Part shown: positions 54,015-61,421 of the stretch, one piece after another
Layout of the letters: each line of letters begins with the position of its first letter
Position numbering within the stretch: the stretch's first letter is position 1
Source: Desulfatitalea tepidiphila
GTDB lineage: Bacteria; Desulfobacterota; Desulfobacteria; Desulfobacterales; Desulfosarcinaceae
Direction of reading: 5' to 3'
DNA length: 64,000 bases
Assembly (NCBI RefSeq): GCF_001293685.1
Contig: NZ_BCAG01000003.1
Coordinates: forward strand, 930,001-994,000
Notes under the pieces: generated by a model
What the model was told of the DNA's origin: nothing
The model's input: the letters and a program-made list of their open reading frames with translations, nothing else
The model's database searches: none
Position numbers and translations under genes: made by a program

Positions 54015-54620
54015 ATGCACACATGGACCGACACAGATTCCCACGCCCGGACCAACCGCTCAGGAAAACTCTTCATCGTCTCGGCCCCTTCCGGCGCAGG
54101 CAAGACGACGTTGTGCGGCATGGTCAGGCGCCATTTTAAAGACCTGGCGTATTCCATATCCTCCACAACGCGCACACCAAGACCAGGCGAGCGTAATGGG
54201 ATCGACTATTTCTTCGTGAGCCGGGAAGTATTTGAAGATGGGATCGCACAGGGCCGTTGGGCGGAGTGGGCCGAGGTGCACGGCAATCTATACGGCACAT
54301 CGGCCCAATGGATCTCACAAGCCTTGTCTGAGGGCAGGGATATTCTCCTGGATATTGACGTCCAGGGGGCCCGCCGGCTGCTCACCCATTTCCCGGATGC
54401 GGTTACTATCTTCATTTGTCCCCCCTCCATGGCCGACTTGGAACAGCGTTTGAGGCAACGGGGCGATGACGACGAAGCCACCATCGCCCTCCGGCTGCGT
54501 AACGCCCAAGCCGAAATGGATCAGAAGGACATGTATCGACACGTCCTGGTCAATGATGATTTGGACCAGGCCAAATCCGAACTCATTGCATTAATTGACA
54601 GCTACCGATCCCCAGCTTGA
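54015..54620 (+). CDS. gmk: Guanylate kinase
   Basis: Phosphorylates GMP to GDP. About 202 residues: P-loop LFIVSAPSGAGKTTLCGMV, SISSTTRTPRPGERNGIDYF (GMP site), WAEWAEVHGNLYGTSAQWI, ILLDIDVQGARRL. The short extra N-terminus (about 16 residues) is not conserved. ATG 54015 is used; GTG 54009, just after the remA stop, is an alternative. Translationally close to remA. Confidence 0.96.
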   Translation: MHTWTDTDSHARTNRSGKLFIVSAPSGAGKTTLCGMVRRHFKDLAYSISSTTRTPRPGERNGIDYFFVSREVFEDGIAQGRWAEWAEVHGNLYGTSAQWISQALSEGRDILLDIDVQGARRLLTHFPDAVTIFICPPSMADLEQRLRQRGDDDEATIALRLRNAQAEMDQKDMYRHVLVNDDLDQAKSELIALIDSYRSPA

Positions 54621-54690
54621 AAAATCAGTTCATTCACTTACGTTATATCGTAATACAGGGATCGGATGACAGGCGAATGGTTCATATTCA

Positions 54691-55443
54691 ATGGATGTGC
54701 TTTATGGATACCATCCGGTCCTGGAGGCGCTGCGGGCGCGACGGCGCCGGATCGGCAAGGTATGTCTCGGGAAGGGCAAAGGTGCCCCGCGGAGGCAGGC
54801 CATAGCCGATGCGGCTGGTCAAGCGGGGGCCGCAGTCGAATGGATCGCCGCCCAGCAGATCACGGCCATCGTGGGGCACCCGCGCCACCAGGACGTTTGT
54901 GCCCAGGCGTCGCCCTATCCGGTGGTCACACTCGAAGCTCTTATGGACGAAATCACCAAGTCGAGCCGCCCCCCATGGCTGCTGCTGCTCGATCAGGTGG
55001 TCGATCCGCAGAACCTGGGTGCCATGGCAAGGACAGCCCACTGTGCGGGCATGCAGGGGATCGTCATACCCAAGGATCGTTCGGCGCCGCCATCGGCTGC
55101 GGCCAGTAAGGCCTCGGCCGGTGCACTGGAGCACATGCGCATTGCGTATGTGACCAATCTGGTGGATGCCATAGTAAGATTGAAAGAAAAGGGCATGTGG
55201 GTGGCCGGTGCGGATCGAGATGGTGAACAGTCCATTTTCGAGGCCGATCTGGCGGGACCTTTGGCCATCGTCATTGGTGGTGAAGAAAAAGGATTGCGTC
55301 CCCTGGTCCGGAAACACTGTGATTTCATCGTCTCCATTCCGCAGACCGGTCCGGTCGGTTCCCTGAATGCTTCGGCGGCGGCGGCCGTTATCGTCTACGA
55401 ATCCTTTCGGCAGCGCCTCGTCGCATCGCGGCATGGCGACTGA
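54691..55443 (+). CDS. rlmB: 23S rRNA 2'-O-ribose methyltransferase RlmB-like (TrmH/SpoU family)
   Basis: SPOUT-fold methyltransferase. About 250 residues: N-terminal substrate-binding domain starting LYGYHPVLEALRARRRRIGK, then SPOUT motif 1 LLLLDQVVDPQNLGAMARTA, motif 2 LAIVIGGEEKGLRPLV and motif 3 VSIPQTGPVGSLNASAAAAV, which form the knotted SAM site. RlmB (G2251 of E. coli 23S rRNA) is the best fit by length; another TrmH-family target is possible. No ribosome site is obvious before ATG 54691. Confidence 0.93.
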   Translation: MDVLYGYHPVLEALRARRRRIGKVCLGKGKGAPRRQAIADAAGQAGAAVEWIAAQQITAIVGHPRHQDVCAQASPYPVVTLEALMDEITKSSRPPWLLLLDQVVDPQNLGAMARTAHCAGMQGIVIPKDRSAPPSAAASKASAGALEHMRIAYVTNLVDAIVRLKEKGMWVAGADRDGEQSIFEADLAGPLAIVIGGEEKGLRPLVRKHCDFIVSIPQTGPVGSLNASAAAAVIVYESFRQRLVASRHGD

Positions 55444-55576
55444 GCGCTCGTTTAGCCACAAGATTCCAACGAGTGACCGGCCACAAATAGGCAAATTTGG
55501 TTGAGATCAAGGCGTGCGAAAAATTTTACCGCAGGCATATAGTTGATATTCCGAGGATAAAATTTTGAGTAGAACG

Positions 55577-55662
55577 CAGATATCGGGCAAATTGGCCATT
55601 TGTGGATGGGCACTGACGAGTGCCCGTTCAGATATCGGGCCGATTGGCCATTTGTCGATGGG
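55577..55662. repeat. Two 34-bp direct repeats flanking a small hairpin, upstream of icd
   Basis: Units at 55577-55610 and 55629-55662 share CAGATATCGGGC..ATTGGCCATTTGT.GATGGG with only three differing bases, and start 52 nt apart. Between them GGGCAC-TGACGA-GTGCCC (55608-55625) is a perfect 6-bp palindrome. Each unit also contains GATATC and TTGGCCA palindromic cores. The pair ends about 48 nt before the icd start, suggesting paired operator sites or a decayed small repeat element. Not coding. Confidence 0.75.
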
Positions 55663-55709
55663 TTCTCACTATACCAACTGCAGCGCGACAGAGGAGGTCG
55701 ACGATCAAT

Positions 55710-56936
55710 ATGGAAAACAGGCAACCTCAGAAAATTAAACTGAAGGCAGACGGTGCACTCGATGTTCCCGAGACCCCGATCATTCCCTTTATCGAAGGCG
55801 ACGGCATCGGACGCGACATCTGGCCCGCTACCCGGCTCGTCCTGGACAAAGCCATCGAGGCGGCTTACGGGGGCCGGCGCAGAATCGAGTGGCATGAATT
55901 GCTCGTGGGAGAGAAGGGTTTTCATGAAACCGGCGAATGGCTGTCGGAGGAGGCTTTGGCGGCGATTCAGGACCATGTCGTTGCCATCAAGGGACCGATG
56001 ACGACGCCCATCGGCACCGGGATCCGCAGCTTGAACGTGGCCATTCGGCAAAAGCTGGATCTCTATGCCTGCGTGCGTCCGGTCCGTTATATCCATCCGG
56101 TGCCGAGTCCGATGAAATCACCGGAAAAGATCGACATGGTCGTGTTCCGGGAGAACACCGAGGATCTGTATGCCGGCATCGAATGGCAGGCGGGCAGCGA
56201 TGAGGCGCGCAAGGTCATCGACTTTTTGAATACCCAGATGGGAACGGAACTCTCGGGCATGACCGGCATCGGGATCAAACCGATCAGCGAAAAGAACACC
56301 AAAAGGCTGGTGGCCATGGCGATTGCCTATGCCGTCGAACAGGGGCGTAGCAGCGTGACCCTGATGCACAAAGGCAACATCATGAAATTCACCGAGGGCG
56401 CTTTCAGCCGCTGGGGCTACGAAGTCGCCAGGGAACGGTTCGCCGAGCAGACGCTTACCGAGGCGGATCTCTACGACCAGCATGGCGGACGACGCCCGGA
56501 AGGCAAGGTGGTCATAAAGGACCGCATTGCCGATATGCTGTTCCAGCAAGTGCTGCTGCGGCCCGACGAGTTCGACGTCATCGCCACCCCCAATCTCAAC
56601 GGGGATTATATTTCCGACGCGCTCGCGGCCCAGGTCGGTGGGCTCGGTATGGCGCCGGGCGCCAACATTGGCGATACGTGTGCGGTGTTCGAGGCCACCC
56701 ACGGCACGGCCCCCAAGTATGCCGGCCTGGACAAGGTCAATCCGAGCTCCCTGATCCTGTCGGGCGCGATGATGCTCGATCACATGGGCTGGAAGGAGTC
56801 TGCTGACAAGGTCAGGAGGGCATTGCAGGCCACTGTAAAAGACGGGATCGTGACATACGATTTGGCGCGACAGATCCAGGGGGCCAAGGAGGTCAAGTGC
56901 TCGGCGTTTGCAAAGGCGATCACCGAACATCTATAG
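55710..56936 (+). CDS. icd: Isocitrate dehydrogenase (NADP-dependent type)
   Basis: TCA-cycle enzyme oxidising isocitrate to 2-oxoglutarate; in complete-oxidising sulfate reducers it can run in either direction. 408 residues: [20 protein letters not shown], the substrate-site serine in [36 protein letters not shown], and the nucleotide-site region [20 protein letters not shown] (the downstream Lys/Tyr pattern is usual for NADP enzymes). The frame is open to 55620, but ATG 55710 begins a typical N-terminus; GAGGAGG lies about 12 nt upstream. Two 34-bp repeats precede it. Confidence 0.96.
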   Translation: MENRQPQKIKLKADGALDVPETPIIPFIEGDGIGRDIWPATRLVLDKAIEAAYGGRRRIEWHELLVGEKGFHETGEWLSEEALAAIQDHVVAIKGPMTTPIGTGIRSLNVAIRQKLDLYACVRPVRYIHPVPSPMKSPEKIDMVVFRENTEDLYAGIEWQAGSDEARKVIDFLNTQMGTELSGMTGIGIKPISEKNTKRLVAMAIAYAVEQGRSSVTLMHKGNIMKFTEGAFSRWGYEVARERFAEQTLTEADLYDQHGGRRPEGKVVIKDRIADMLFQQVLLRPDEFDVIATPNLNGDYISDALAAQVGGLGMAPGANIGDTCAVFEATHGTAPKYAGLDKVNPSSLILSGAMMLDHMGWKESADKVRRALQATVKDGIVTYDLARQIQGAKEVKCSAFAKAITEHL

Positions 56937-56941
56937 GGCAT

Positions 56942-57832
56942 GTGGACCTCGATTCGAGGTTCTCATCGCCCGACGGCGGGTTTTCGCCGCTTTGCAAAGG
57001 TCTTGGCCAAGTGTGCCGCAACCTGATCCTCACCTTGGGCCAAGCGCTCTTTCCGGCGACCTGCTATGGGTGCGGCCAACTGTTTGGTTTGCCTCGCCCG
57101 GCATCCGGGAATCTCCTGGCGAACCCCGGCGACACCGCTCGTTACCATCCGAGCGACGAAGTGTTGCGCGGCTTCTTGTGCAAGTCCTGTTTGTCCCGCT
57201 ACGAGGCGGCGATTTCGCCGCTTTGCTCGCGATGCGGGTTGCCCTTTGCGTCGTCTCAGGCTGTCGACCATGTCTGTGCAGAGTGCCAGGTTCGACCACC
57301 TGCCTACATCATGGCGCGGGCCAGCGGTGTGTATAATGACGTATTGAAAACCATGATCCATCATTTCAAATATGGCGGTCGCGAACACTTGGCCAGACCC
57401 CTGGGGCGGATGATGTGGCGAACCTTACGTGAAAACTGGCAGCCCGATCAGATTGACCGGGTCGTCCCCGTGCCCCTGCACACCAGCCGTTTGCGATACA
57501 GGGGATTCAATCAGGCGTACGCCTTGGTTCGCGAATGGCCCAGGTTGGCCGCCCATGGCGATTGGCGCCTTTCCGGCGATTGGTTGGCCCCTGACCTATT
57601 GGAACGCCGTCGCCCCACCCAGCACCAGACCGGTTTGGACAAGGGACAGCGATTGGACAATCTTTCCGATGCGTTCGGACTGGCCAAAGGGCATGCCATC
57701 CGTGGCCTAAAAGTCTTGCTGGCGGATGATGTCATGACGACCGGTGCCACCGTGGAAGCATGCAGCCGAGCGCTGCTAGACGCCGGCGCGCGGGAGGTGC
57801 ATGTGCTTGCCGCGGCCCGGGCGGTACGATAG
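56942..57832 (+). CDS. ComF family protein (double zinc ribbon plus phosphoribosyltransferase)
   Basis: ComF-type protein with an N-terminal double zinc ribbon (CYGCGQL, CKSCLSRYE, CSRCGLPF, CAECQ) and a type I phosphoribosyltransferase-like domain with VLLADDVMTTGATVEACSRA, plus RVVPVPLHTSRLRYRGFNQA and RRRPTQHQTGLDKGQR. In naturally competent bacteria ComF aids DNA uptake; in others the role is unclear. The GTG at 56942, 5 nt after the icd stop with AGGG ahead, is used; a GTG at 56897 inside icd and later starts are possible. Confidence 0.9.
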   Translation: MDLDSRFSSPDGGFSPLCKGLGQVCRNLILTLGQALFPATCYGCGQLFGLPRPASGNLLANPGDTARYHPSDEVLRGFLCKSCLSRYEAAISPLCSRCGLPFASSQAVDHVCAECQVRPPAYIMARASGVYNDVLKTMIHHFKYGGREHLARPLGRMMWRTLRENWQPDQIDRVVPVPLHTSRLRYRGFNQAYALVREWPRLAAHGDWRLSGDWLAPDLLERRRPTQHQTGLDKGQRLDNLSDAFGLAKGHAIRGLKVLLADDVMTTGATVEACSRALLDAGAREVHVLAAARAVR

Positions 57833-57841
57833 GCGGACGCG

Positions 57842-58663
57842 ATGCGCTGGGTCCAACGCCATGGCTTGAGATATCTGCAATTCGCGCAACTGGACGCGAT
57901 TCCGGGATTGTGGCACGGCATCTTCACGCGCTTCTGCATGGATGGACGGGAAGGTTCGCCCTCTGCTTTCAATATCGGGTTGAACGTCGGCGATTCGGAT
58001 GCGAGGGTCCATCGTAATCGGTATCGCATGTTGGATGTTTCGGGATGCCGAACCGCCGTTTTTGCACGGCAAGTCCACGGTCATCAGGTGGCCCTCTGGC
58101 AATGCCCCGCGGCGGACCATCCGAAGGGGCAGGGGCGTGATGTGGTTTACCTGGAAGGCGATGCCCTGGTGACCGACCAGCCTGGGGTGGCGCTGGTCAT
58201 TCAGACCGCTGATTGCCAAAGCGTGCTGTTGGCCGATCCGGAACGGGGCGTGATCGCCAATGTACACGCCGGATGGCGGGGGAGTATCGCCGACATCGTG
58301 GGGCGCACCGTTGGCACCATGGTTTCGCAATTCGGTTGTCTGCCCGAGAACATTGCGGTTGGCGTCGGTCCTTCGCTGGGGCCTTGTTGCGCCGAGTTCA
58401 TCAACTACCGTGACGAGATCCCGCCTGTTTACTGGCGCTATAGAGGGGCGGGCGATCGTTTCGACTTCTGGCGTTTGAGCATCGATCAGTTGGTCAGCGC
58501 AGGCGTACCGGATCATCAGATTGCGTTGTCGAACATCTGCACGCGATGCAATACATCCACCTTTTTCTCGCATCGGGGGGAGGCGGGCAGGGCCGGCCGG
58601 TTTGCATCGGTGATCCTGATGGAGAGTCGATTGAGAGAATCCAACACAAGGGAACTCAAATGA
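57842..58663 (+). CDS. pgeF: Laccase-domain protein, YfiH/PgeF family (purine nucleoside phosphorylase / peptidoglycan editing)
   Basis: 273 residues of the YfiH family. Relatives are reported as purine nucleoside phosphorylases/adenosine deaminases and, in E. coli, as PgeF, which removes wrongly built peptidoglycan precursors. Conserved metal-site motifs: AVFARQVHGHQVAL, VIQTADCQSVLLAD and VHAGWRGSIADIVG, with CTRCNTSTFFSHRGEAGRAG near the end. ATG 57842, 9 nt after comF. Its TGA overlaps the pyrK ATG in an ATGA. Confidence 0.92.
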   Translation: MRWVQRHGLRYLQFAQLDAIPGLWHGIFTRFCMDGREGSPSAFNIGLNVGDSDARVHRNRYRMLDVSGCRTAVFARQVHGHQVALWQCPAADHPKGQGRDVVYLEGDALVTDQPGVALVIQTADCQSVLLADPERGVIANVHAGWRGSIADIVGRTVGTMVSQFGCLPENIAVGVGPSLGPCCAEFINYRDEIPPVYWRYRGAGDRFDFWRLSIDQLVSAGVPDHQIALSNICTRCNTSTFFSHRGEAGRAGRFASVILMESRLRESNTRELK

Positions 58664-59460
58664 TCCAGCAGCAAGCAACCGTATTATGGAATCAGCCTGT
58701 GGGCCCCGGATGTTACCGGATGGGTTTGGCGTGCACCGGCGGATACGAGGCGGCCGTGCCGGGCCAATTTGTCATGCTCCAGGTCGAACCGGGATTGGCC
58801 CCGTTATTGAGACGCCCCTTTTCGATCTTTGCGCTCATCGGCGACAGGGATCGTCCCAAGGGCATCGAATTGCTATACAAGGCGGTCGGGAAAGGCACCC
58901 TCAAGATGGCCCGGATAGAACCTGGCCAGCGCGTCGATCTCCTAGGTCCACTTGGGCGGGGGTTCAGGGTGAACGTCGGTGAGTCATCGCAGATATACCT
59001 GGTCGCCGGCGGCATGGGGGTGGCACCGATTCATTTCCTGGCAACCCATCTCAAACAGTCAGGAGTCGATACAACCGGGTACAGACTTTTTCTTGGCGGC
59101 CGGTCGCGAGCCGATGTGTTGTGTCGAGATGAATTCGTCGCCATGGGAATGCCGGTGACGGTGACCACCGACGATGGCAGCAGTGGGGAACAGTGCTTGA
59201 TCACCGATCCATTGGAGGAAGCCGTGCGACGCAAAGCGCCGGATATGATTTTCGCCTGCGGACCTCACGGGATGTTGCACTGCCTTGCCGGCATGGCCAA
59301 GCGTTATCATGTGGCCTGCCAGCTCTCCATGGAAACGATGATGGCCTGCGGGATGGGGGCTTGTCTTGGATGCGCGGTGCCGATGGCCGAGAGCGGGCAA
59401 GGGTACCGCCACGTGTGTGTCGACGGACCGGTCTTCGATGTGGGCGAAGTGAAATGGTAG
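58660..59460 (+). CDS. pyrK: Dihydroorotate dehydrogenase electron transfer subunit PyrK-like
   Basis: Flavin/iron-sulfur subunit that passes electrons from dihydroorotate dehydrogenase B to NAD. About 266 residues: FAD domain with PLLRRPFSIFALIG, NAD domain with YLVAGGMGVAPIHFLAT, and the [2Fe-2S] Cys cluster MACGMGACLGCAVPM followed by HVCVDGPVF. The ATGA overlap with pgeF and AAGGGAA 6 nt upstream fix the start. pyrD is not next to it here. It could also be a related NADP reductase-like subunit, but the C-terminal Cys pattern is the PyrK one. Confidence 0.92.
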   Translation: MIQQQATVLWNQPVGPGCYRMGLACTGGYEAAVPGQFVMLQVEPGLAPLLRRPFSIFALIGDRDRPKGIELLYKAVGKGTLKMARIEPGQRVDLLGPLGRGFRVNVGESSQIYLVAGGMGVAPIHFLATHLKQSGVDTTGYRLFLGGRSRADVLCRDEFVAMGMPVTVTTDDGSSGEQCLITDPLEEAVRRKAPDMIFACGPHGMLHCLAGMAKRYHVACQLSMETMMACGMGACLGCAVPMAESGQGYRHVCVDGPVFDVGEVKW

Positions 59461-59549
59461 GCCGCCTTCTAAGGGCTCATTTTAGCAATGACCCCTTTCA
59501 TGTGAAAAGAAAATCGCGCGTTGGGAGGGCGCCCATAGGCAATTATGCA

Positions 59550-59578
59550 TTGACTTGGACCGTCGGCTGTGTTAGGTG
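59550..59578 (+). promoter_or_regulatory. Weak candidate promoter for the F0 ATP synthase genes
   Basis: TTGACT (59550-59555; 5 of 6), 17-nt spacer, TAGGTG (59573-59578), a poor -10. It lies in the 169-nt gap between pyrK and the atpI-like gene, about 50 nt before the latter. Confidence 0.3.
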
Positions 59579-59629
59579 CTCGATCTTTAGATGCGCTGTG
59601 AAAACAGCTTCCCAACACCGCTCTTTCGT

Positions 59630-59848
59630 ATGAAAAAAGAAACGCGGCGCTACATACAAGAGCTTGCTTATTTCAGCACCATCGGGCTTTCTGTAGCGTT
59701 ATCCATTTTCATCGGTCTGGCCATTGGCGTCTATCTTGATCGGCGTTGGGACACATCACCATGGCTGACCCTCATTTTTATCGGACTCGGGATCGCGGCA
59801 GGCTATAAGAATCTTGGCCTTGCCATAAAGAAGAGCCGCAAATTGTAA
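59630..59848 (+). CDS. AtpI/AtpZ-like F0 ATP synthase accessory protein
   Basis: 72 residues with two hydrophobic helices: AYFSTIGLSVALSIFIGLAI then GVYLDRRWDTSPWLTLIFIG and GIAAGYKNL. This is the short AtpZ/AtpI-family pattern; members aid c-ring assembly or Mg transport for the synthase. ATG 59630 is preferred since an upstream in-frame ATG (59591) has no family match. First gene of the F0 run, 24 nt before the next. Confidence 0.9.
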   Translation: MKKETRRYIQELAYFSTIGLSVALSIFIGLAIGVYLDRRWDTSPWLTLIFIGLGIAAGYKNLGLAIKKSRKL

Positions 59849-59872
59849 ATGTGACCCTGGCGAGGGAGCACC

Positions 59873-60259
59873 TTGGAAATTCAGCAGCGGATCATCCGAT
59901 TCATCAGACGGACAAACTGGATCCTGTTTGCCGTTGCCAGCCTGGCTGGCATCTTGCTTGCGCCGGCGCAATTTGCGTGGGGGATCATTGCAGGCGGTGC
60001 CATTGTCACCATTAACTTCCACCTGCTGGCCAGAACCTTGAAAAGTGCGTTGACCCCGCCACACCTTTCGTCACACAATGTTATCCTTGCCAAATACTAT
60101 GTCCGCTTCATCATCAGCGGCATTATCATTTTTATCCTCATCCGACAGCATTGGGTCAGCCCCCTGGGGCTGTTTGTTGGTTTGTCTGTCGTGGTCGCCA
60201 GTATCACCCTGGCCACGCTCATCGAAGTTAAGCGACTGATTTGCAAGGAGGCGATTTAA
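59873..60259 (+). CDS. ATP synthase subunit I (AtpI family membrane protein)
   Basis: 128 residues with four hydrophobic helices (WILFAVASLAGILLAP, WGIIAGGAIVTINFHLLA, FIISGIIIFILIRQ, LGLFVGLSVVVASITLATLI), the layout of ATP synthase subunit I proteins placed before atpB. Probably a c-ring assembly factor. The start is a TTG at 59873 with a strong GAGGGAG 6 nt upstream; there is no ATG in frame nearby. The atpB start follows 2 nt after its stop. Confidence 0.88.
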   Translation: MEIQQRIIRFIRRTNWILFAVASLAGILLAPAQFAWGIIAGGAIVTINFHLLARTLKSALTPPHLSSHNVILAKYYVRFIISGIIIFILIRQHWVSPLGLFVGLSVVVASITLATLIEVKRLICKEAI

Positions 60260-60261
60260 GG

Positions 60262-60957
60262 ATGGAGCATCCCTATCTGTTTTTCGTGAAATTATTCGAG
60301 CTTTTCGGTGAGGGCGCCGGCCATTTCGCACACGAATACCCCTATGTCGTCTACTCGTGGGTATTGATGGCCTTCTTGATTATCGTGGGTTGGTTGGCGG
60401 GCAAGGGCGTTCAACTGATACCCGGTAAACTGCAGAATCTCCTGGAACTGGTGGTTTCGGGTATCGAAGACTTTATGGTCGAAACCATCGGAGAAGAGGG
60501 GCGTTGGCTCTTCCCGCTGGCGGCCACGGTATTTATCTACATTTTTATAGGGAACCTGATCGGTATCATTCCCGGTTTTTTCCCGCCCACCGCCAATCTG
60601 AACACAACGGCGTCGTGCGCCCTGACGGTGGTCATTTTCACCCATGTGATCGGCGTCAAATATCACGGTGCGGCCTACGTCAAACATTTCCTCGGGCCGG
60701 TATGGTGGATGTCGCCGCTGATCTTCATTATCGAGATCATCGGCCACCTGGCACGTATCCTGTCGCTCTCTTTCCGTCTCTTCGGCAATATGATGGGTCA
60801 TGAAATCGTGCTGGCGATTCTCTTCGGCCTGGCCGGCGCCTTCTTCGCACCGCTGCCCATCATGGCCTTGGGCATTTTCGTGGCATTCGTCCAGGGATTC
60901 GTCTTTTTCCTGCTGTCGATTATCTACTTTCAAGGTGCCATGGAGCACGCCCATTAA
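60262..60957 (+). CDS. atpB: F0F1 ATP synthase subunit a
   Basis: Membrane subunit forming the ion half-channels. About 231 residues: FIGNLIGIIPGFFPPTANLN, and the essential arginine in LSLSFRLFGNMMGHEIVLAI, then the last helix with FVQGFVFFLLSIIYFQGAM. ATG 60262 follows AAGGAGG (which lies in the end of the previous gene); the frame also opens at 60241. atpE lies 105 nt downstream. Confidence 0.96.
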   Translation: MEHPYLFFVKLFELFGEGAGHFAHEYPYVVYSWVLMAFLIIVGWLAGKGVQLIPGKLQNLLELVVSGIEDFMVETIGEEGRWLFPLAATVFIYIFIGNLIGIIPGFFPPTANLNTTASCALTVVIFTHVIGVKYHGAAYVKHFLGPVWWMSPLIFIIEIIGHLARILSLSFRLFGNMMGHEIVLAILFGLAGAFFAPLPIMALGIFVAFVQGFVFFLLSIIYFQGAMEHAH

Positions 60958-61062
60958 GCACGGGTATCTACGAACCTATGCCTCGTAAAGGCATTGAATA
61001 AGTTTGGGTTAATGGAAGAAGCCCATTTATAACTAACACTTCACAAGGAGGTAGTTGAACAC

Positions 61063-61344
61063 ATGGAAGCTCAAGCATTGCAATTCTTTATCGCTTGCGT
61101 CACCGCCGCTGGTTTCGGTATCGCCATCGCCGCTTTCGGTTGTGGCATCGCTCAGGGCCTTGGCCTGAAATCCGCCGTTGAGGGCATCGCCCGCAACCCC
61201 GAGTCTTCAGGTAAAGTGACCGTTACCCTGCTGATCGGTCTGGCCATGATCGAGTCTCTGTGTATTTACTCGCTGGTCGTCGCCCTGATTCTGATCTACG
61301 CACATCCCCAGGCCGGGGCCATTGCAAAGATTTTCGGCGCCTAA
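61063..61344 (+). CDS. atpE: F0F1 ATP synthase subunit c
   Basis: Rotor-ring hairpin of two helices, 93 residues. The loop is ARNPESSG; helix 2 has the ion-binding Glu64 in [20 protein letters not shown]. Helix 1 has Gln31 in GCGIAQGLG. Gln31, Glu64, Ser65 and Tyr69 match four of the Na-binding positions of the Ilyobacter ring (Q32, E65, S66, Y70), while Leu66 replaces T67, so Na use is possible but not certain. ATG 61063 follows AAGGAGG at about 12 nt. Ends the F0 run at a strong terminator. Confidence 0.96.
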   Translation: MEAQALQFFIACVTAAGFGIAIAAFGCGIAQGLGLKSAVEGIARNPESSGKVTVTLLIGLAMIESLCIYSLVVALILIYAHPQAGAIAKIFGA

Positions 61345-61376
61345 TTCGACACACGTTCCATACGCACAAGATCCAA

Positions 61377-61421
61377 AAAAAGGGGCATCCTCTGAAGCTA
61401 TGAAGGGGGATGCCCCTTTTT
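61377..61421. terminator. Strong bidirectional intrinsic terminator between atpE and uvrA
   Basis: AAAAAGGGGCATCC (61377-61390) is perfectly complementary to GGATGCCCCTTTTT (61408-61421), a 14-bp stem with a 17-nt loop, A-tract on one side and T-tract on the other. It ends both the F0 operon (plus) and uvrA (minus). The right arm lies inside the uvrA coding sequence (its last codons), so coding and terminator overlap. Confidence 0.95.

Noticed and set aside
54688-55494. 268-codon minus-strand frame opposite rlmB
   Set aside because: Shadow of rlmB, which has all SPOUT motifs; no independent evidence.
56118-56930. 270-codon minus-strand frame opposite icd
   Set aside because: Antisense of an unmistakable isocitrate dehydrogenase.
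57776-58678. 300-codon minus-strand frame opposite the laccase-domain gene
   Set aside because: Shadow of pgeF, which is coupled to pyrK by an ATGA overlap.
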